From: Egerieenecus merdigallinarum
Lineage (GTDB): Bacteria > Bacillota > Clostridia > Christensenellales > Aristaeellaceae
Assembly: GCA_018711985.1 (NCBI GenBank)
Contig: DVHS01000106.1
Span: forward strand, 1-9,492
Reading direction: 5' to 3'
Length of the DNA stretch: 9,492 bases
The notes beneath the pieces are model-generated. The model saw only the letters and a program-made list of their open reading frames with translations. It was not told the DNA's origin and made no database searches. Each line of letters opens with the position of its first letter. The first letter of the stretch is position 1. Below, in pieces: positions 6,461 through 9,492 of this stretch. Both the position numbers and the translations under genes were made by a program.

Positions 6461-6949
6461 TTACTGATTCCCCGGATGAGAGCCGGTATCGCTGTCCTCT
6501 GGCTCCTGTGGCAAGCCTGCGCCTTCTGAGCCATTTATCTCCCGGTTATGTAGCTGCTCCAGGATGGCCTTGAGCTTTTCCGGAACTGGCAGGCCAAGAT
6601 GCGCGGCGTTTTCCAGCATGCTCACGCCTTCGTTGGACAAGTAAAAGCACACGACTGCCGTGCGCAGTGCCTCGCCTGTGCCCACCACATGCGCATCTAC
6701 AATGTGCGCCACACCTACCAGCAGCAGGATCAGTACTTTCCGGCAAATTCCCCGGAATCCCACTGCGCTCGACAGCGCCTTATCCGATATGGCGCACATT
6801 ACGCCAGTCACATAATCCAGTGCCATAAACACCACCAGCGCGATGAGCAGTCCGTCCATGCCGCCCAGGAAATACCCGAGCCAACCGCCTACTGCGCTCA
6901 CGCCCATCTGCAACTTTGCCCATACAATGTCAATCGAAAAATCCCGCAT
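6461..6949 (-). CDS. Phage holin, family 4 (TcdE/toxin-secretion type), 162 aa
   Basis: Membrane protein that forms lesions at a set time, giving the endolysin access to the wall. Hydrophobic segments lie at about 15-30, 32-52, 70-88 and 94-105. Family signatures are ALDYVTGV (43-50), GFRGICRK (64-71) and the YLSNEGVSMLENAAHLG block (103-119), followed by PVPEKLK. The tail is polar and charged. ATG at 6949 is chosen because a GAGGAGGAGGAA ribosome binding site lies just before it; an in-frame start at 7012 would translate that site as a run of glutamates and would sit inside a terminator-like hairpin. It is immediately upstream of the endolysin in a classical holin-lysin cassette. Confidence 0.9.
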   Translation of the reverse strand: MRDFSIDIVWAKLQMGVSAVGGWLGYFLGGMDGLLIALVVFMALDYVTGVMCAISDKALSSAVGFRGICRKVLILLLVGVAHIVDAHVVGTGEALRTAVVCFYLSNEGVSMLENAAHLGLPVPEKLKAILEQLHNREINGSEGAGLPQEPEDSDTGSHPGNQ

Positions 6950-6955
6950 GTTTTC

Positions 6956-6967
6956 TTCCTCCTCCTC
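6956..6967 (-). promoter_or_regulatory. Purine-rich ribosome binding site of the holin gene
   Basis: On the - strand this reads GAGGAGGAGGAA, ending six bases before ATG 6949. The triple GAG repeat gives several possible anti-Shine-Dalgarno registers and fixes the holin start. Confidence 0.75.
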
Positions 6968-6979
6968 ATGGTTTCTGAC

Positions 6980-7010
6980 AAAACCGGCGGCGCCCGTTTT
7001 GAGCGCCGCC
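6980..7010 (-). terminator. Hairpin between tail gene and holin, terminator or attenuator-like
   Basis: On the - strand GGCGGCGC, a 9-nt loop, and GCGCCGCC form a perfect 8-bp GC-only stem followed by GGTTTTG. It starts 23 bases after the tail protein stop (7033) and ends before the holin ribosome binding site. The short T run suggests incomplete termination that would lower lysis-gene expression relative to tail genes. Confidence 0.65.
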
Positions 7011-7032
7011 AATCTGCCTTGTTCCTCCGCCT

Positions 7033-9420
7033 CTACTGATACGTAACCGAAAGGTATGGCATATTTACGCCTTCCGCATTGGTAAATGCCGCATAATGAC
7101 GGCTATACACCTCCCCGCTTATCGTTGACGTTTCGCCTGTATACAGGCAAAAGCCCTGTATGCTGCCGCTGCGCAACGCGGTCACAATTCCCACCGGCAG
7201 GGTAAACGTGAGCACGTTTGTCGGCTCCATGGCTCCCAGCAGCCCATAATTCCCAGAAAGCGACGGCGCACCCGACGCGCTCGCGTTGGTCAGCCCGTGC
7301 AAGTACACGTTCACCGCCCCGCCCCGTCCATATCCAGCGATTCGCCGTATGGTAAGCGTTGCCGAAGCGATCGTTTTGCCAGAGAGATTTGCGCGCAATG
7401 TCGCGTTGTCGAACCAGATGCATGCGTAATGCTGCCCATTTCCCGCCGTATACCCCTGCCGCAGGCCACTCTCGCTTTCCCAGCGGTTGTTCCGATACGT
7501 CCGCGTCACCGTCGCGTTGTAGCGTGCCGTCTGCAGCGCTGGAATCACCGGCGTCGTTCCGCTGCCTCCAGATGCGCTGGAACCGCTGCTGGACACCAGC
7601 GCGTTTTCCATAGCCCGAACCCCGCCGCTGGGCACCGTGCCATTGGCCATCAGGCAACACCCTAACGCGGATATGGCGCCTGTGCCAGACAGGTTTTTCG
7701 TAAAGAGCACACAGCTGTAGTTTGCGGATACCGCGCTGCTGTAACCGCGGATCTCCGTGTTCATGATGCTCGCGTTGACGTGCCGCCCCAGGTTGATGCC
7801 GATTCCAGTGCCCGGCCCGTAGATTTTGCCGTCCGCACACTCGAACGCATAGCAATCGCTCACCGATATGCCAATGCTATGAGAACTGTGCAGCACAATG
7901 CCGCTTAGCTCCACACTGTCGCATCGGGTAAAGCTCAGACTGCCCGCAAGAATCATGTTCGCCATGTTATAGATCCGGATGCGGCCATGGATCTGTTGCA
8001 CCACGAGGTCACCTATGCTCAGCGTTCCGCTGCTCATCAGGTATACGGTCAGCTGGGATACATATTTGCCCCGCACAACAGAGAAGATATCCTCCAGAGA
8101 GCGGAAATACTGTTTGCCGTCCGGCGCAGCGTCCGTGCGTACATATGCAGTGGAAGAGCCCGTGTACTGCTGCACAATGCTGGGCGAGGTAATCGTCTGG
8201 GCTACCACGCCTTCTCCATCGATCTGCAATTGTTCGCCCGCACCCGGCACCGTTACGGTGAAATTCGGCGTATCGATGCGCACCGTATCCGGGCCAATGT
8301 ACACCCCGCTCGCGCTCACTTCCCGTGCACCCACGATATCCCACATGACCCACCCATCCGCGTCCGCAAGCGTACAACGCTTGAGCAGGTTGGGTGTTGC
8401 GCCCGTATCCAACCACAGCATGCCCATGGTTGGATTTGCGGGCGCTGTAGCGCTGCGATAGATCTTCTCGCTGTCATATGTGGTCTGGCTGACCTTGAGC
8501 GAGATCTCGTCGCTGTGTTGCTCTATCTTGGATTCCGCGCTGGACAACCGCTCCGGCATATCCGCAAGGTCTTCCGGCGCACGCGTCCAATCGCTGAACC
8601 CCGCTACTTCTACTTTGGGATTCCGGAGCTCTATCTTTCCCGTTGTGCCATCCGCCGCTTCGCCGCCAAAGACGAGGTAAATCAGGCTTAAGGCATTGCG
8701 TTTGTCCAGATCCATCGGCCCTTTTTTGATGTGCACCCAGTCGCTGTCCGTCGCTTGAAAATCGCTGTCCGTGTCGCGCAAATACCAGCCCCAGTTTGAC
8801 GTCACCGTATCCCAGTTTTCACCCCAATACGAATAATTTATCCAGACCCCAGAATAGATGTTATTCGCGGTGGCTACCACATTCGTGCGCTTGATGTCAA
8901 AGGATATATACAGGTTTTTCCCTTGGCCGCTGGCCGCGTACAAATCCTCGGATAGAGTGAAACCAATTTGGGCATATTGTGTCGCCGTTCCAGACGCATT
9001 CACATACCGGTTATCGATAAACGTCGCGTGCAGGTGTGAAAGCAAAACGAAATTGCGCTCGCCATATACATCGCTGCGGTATTCCGCGCTGGAACGGACG
9101 GTGGCGAGAATCGCGTCGCTGGTGATTTGCTGTTCCGCAGAGCTCAGCCGGGTCTCCAGGCCCTGATACGCCTCCGATTCTGTGACCGTGGCAAGAATCG
9201 CTTCGTCGGTAACGCGCTGTTCTGCGCGCAAAATCCGTTCCACGAGCGGCGCAGTATCGTTGACGGTTTCCCAAGCTGTGCCGGTCCAGCGCTTGAGCAC
9301 ACTCGGCGATGCCGATGTATCCAGCCACAGCTGATCCATTGCTGGATCTTCAGGCGCTATCGCCGACGCATACAGCTCGTCCATGGCGTCCCGGATGGTG
9401 ATCTGCGCACAGGCCAGCAT
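7033..9420 (-). CDS. Phage tail fibre/tailspike-like protein, 795 aa
   Basis: Probable receptor-binding or baseplate-associated structural protein; no exact family is recognised. The N-terminal part has two copies of a module ending LWLDT-x4-P-x-LLKR or close to it (16-44 and 320-348), and short helical repeats of the type AEQxITxDAILATV (66-79, 95-108), with a related one near 294-312. These are typical of phage tail connector and trimerising regions. Residues 121-280 look like a carbohydrate-binding-like beta-sandwich. Residues about 465-600, rich in short hydrophobic strands such as GRIRIYNMANMILAG and VELSGIVLHSSHSIGIS, fit a right-handed beta-helix. A Ser/Gly linker (609-622) leads to a C-terminal beta-rich domain (630-795). 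ATG at 9420 has GAGGTG about 9 nt upstream. It is the last structural gene before the lysis cassette. No enzymatic motif for glycan cleavage could be assigned. Confidence 0.82.
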   Translation of the reverse strand: MLACAQITIRDAMDELYASAIAPEDPAMDQLWLDTSASPSVLKRWTGTAWETVNDTAPLVERILRAEQRVTDEAILATVTESEAYQGLETRLSSAEQQITSDAILATVRSSAEYRSDVYGERNFVLLSHLHATFIDNRYVNASGTATQYAQIGFTLSEDLYAASGQGKNLYISFDIKRTNVVATANNIYSGVWINYSYWGENWDTVTSNWGWYLRDTDSDFQATDSDWVHIKKGPMDLDKRNALSLIYLVFGGEAADGTTGKIELRNPKVEVAGFSDWTRAPEDLADMPERLSSAESKIEQHSDEISLKVSQTTYDSEKIYRSATAPANPTMGMLWLDTGATPNLLKRCTLADADGWVMWDIVGAREVSASGVYIGPDTVRIDTPNFTVTVPGAGEQLQIDGEGVVAQTITSPSIVQQYTGSSTAYVRTDAAPDGKQYFRSLEDIFSVVRGKYVSQLTVYLMSSGTLSIGDLVVQQIHGRIRIYNMANMILAGSLSFTRCDSVELSGIVLHSSHSIGISVSDCYAFECADGKIYGPGTGIGINLGRHVNASIMNTEIRGYSSAVSANYSCVLFTKNLSGTGAISALGCCLMANGTVPSGGVRAMENALVSSSGSSASGGSGTTPVIPALQTARYNATVTRTYRNNRWESESGLRQGYTAGNGQHYACIWFDNATLRANLSGKTIASATLTIRRIAGYGRGGAVNVYLHGLTNASASGAPSLSGNYGLLGAMEPTNVLTFTLPVGIVTALRSGSIQGFCLYTGETSTISGEVYSRHYAAFTNAEGVNMPYLSVTYQ
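8377..8463 (-). repeat. Tail-protein LWLDT module, copy 2
   Basis: Encodes residues 320-348 of the tail protein (IYRSATAPANP, MLWLDTGATPNLLKR). It matches copy 1 at 9289-9375 in length and at most hydrophobic positions. Confidence 0.8.
9098..9138 (-). repeat. Short coiled-coil repeat in tail gene, copy 2
   Basis: A 41-base direct repeat of 9185-9225, displaced by 87 bases (29 codons) so the frame is kept. It encodes AEQQITSDAILATV (residues 95-108). Confidence 0.8.
9185..9225 (-). repeat. Short coiled-coil repeat in tail gene, copy 1
   Basis: Encodes AEQRVTDEAILATV (residues 66-79). Divergence from its partner at 9098-9138 is mostly at synonymous or conservative positions, so it is an old in-frame duplication under selection. 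Confidence 0.8.
9289..9375 (-). repeat. Tail-protein LWLDT module, copy 1
   Basis: Encodes residues 16-44 of the tail protein (LYASAIAPEDP, QLWLDTSASPSVLKR). Its counterpart lies about 304 residues later at 8377-8463. Confidence 0.8.
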
Positions 9421-9423
9421 GGC

Positions 9424-9492
9424 TTATGACACCTCGCAAATAAACGTCGTTTTGCCGTCTACATCATCCCCGTCGATTTGAATGGATTTGCC
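9424..9492 (-). CDS. C-terminal end of an unidentified phage gene (partial)
   Basis: The last 22 codons of a gene that begins outside the window are open to the right edge and end in TAA at 9424-9426. The residues read GKSIQIDGDDVDGKTTFICEVS, split here as GKSIQIDGDDVDG and KTTFICEVS. The stop lies three bases before the tail gene ATG, and the tail gene's ribosome binding site is inside this coding end, so the two are in one operon. Position suggests a structural tail or baseplate gene, but the fragment is too short to assign. Confidence 0.7.
   Translation of the reverse strand, partial: GKSIQIDGDDVDGKTTFICEVS

Larger units (their letters stand above)
1475..9492. mobile_element. Prophage (right-to-left late/lysis/integration end; far end outside window)
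   Basis: From about 1475 to the right edge all genes lie on the - strand and form a phage-like series: tail fibre, holin, endolysin, then an HTH/zinc protein, a SHOCT protein and two large serine recombinases. The strand switch and change of gene content at 1475-1586 mark the likely element boundary beside the Ku/ligase operon. The exact attachment core is not identified because the other end is not in view, so the left limit given is approximate. Capsid, portal and terminase genes are absent from the window, so a defective or satellite element cannot be excluded. Confidence 0.75.

Noticed and set aside
6461..7012. Longer 183-aa reading of the holin.
   Set aside because: The extension translates the ribosome binding site as glutamates and begins in the terminator-like hairpin. 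ATG 6949 gives a normal family-4 holin.
7297..8691. Several open frames on the + strand opposite the tail gene (for example 7987-8691 and 7979-8461).
   Set aside because: They are antisense shadows of a GC-rich coding sequence, with Cys/Arg/His-rich composition, no family resemblance and no convincing ribosome binding sites.
7033..9420. Possible diversity-generating retroelement target in the tail protein.
   Set aside because: No reverse transcriptase, no template-like repeat and no C-type lectin C-terminus were seen. The internal repeats are ordinary in-frame duplications.
1..9492. tRNA, rRNA, CRISPR array or insertion sequence.
   Set aside because: No cloverleaf, regularly spaced repeat array or transposase gene was recognised. 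The recombinases are phage-type large serine recombinases and not IS transposases.

Overview
The window most likely comes from a Gram-positive bacterium of the Clostridia, possibly an anaerobic gut lineage, with moderately high GC. This is inferred from strong AGGAGG-type ribosome binding sites, a family-4 phage holin, large serine recombinases accompanied by a SHOCT-domain protein, and a two-gene Ku/ATP-ligase repair operon. No ribosomal or taxonomic marker gene is present, so the host assignment is only approximate.

Layout. Positions 1-1474 (+ strand) hold the 3' part of a bacterial Ku gene and a complete stand-alone ATP-dependent DNA ligase. The two overlap by one base (TGATG), forming a minimal non-homologous end-joining (NHEJ) operon. 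Positions 1475-1586 form a convergent intergenic gap carrying a 58-bp imperfect dyad, possibly a terminator or a recombinase attachment site. From 1587 to the right edge every gene is on the - strand and belongs to a prophage or close relative, so in transcription order it reads right to left.

That order is: the last 22 codons of an unidentified gene; a 795-residue tail-fibre/tailspike-like protein with duplicated N-terminal modules and a probable beta-helix; a terminator-like hairpin; a holin; a modular NlpC/P60-type endolysin with peptidoglycan-binding and SH3 domains; a second strong hairpin; then a compact mobility operon. The mobility operon encodes a 133-aa helix-turn-helix protein with two zinc fingers, a 72-aa SHOCT-domain protein, and two large serine recombinases of 446 and 541 aa. 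Several of its junctions overlap, which suggests translational coupling.

Interpretation. Tail fibre, holin and endolysin are the distal end of a phage late operon (host recognition, then lysis). The recombinase module at the outer edge would carry out integration and excision, so the prophage end probably lies in the gap next to the ligase gene. The most distinctive point is the recombinase pair: the two proteins resemble each other from the catalytic domain to the zinc ribbon, but the 446-aa member lacks the long coiled coil present in the other. Its two small upstream neighbours are candidates for directionality or regulatory factors. Whether Ku and ligase are host genes flanking the insertion or cargo of the element cannot be settled from this window.
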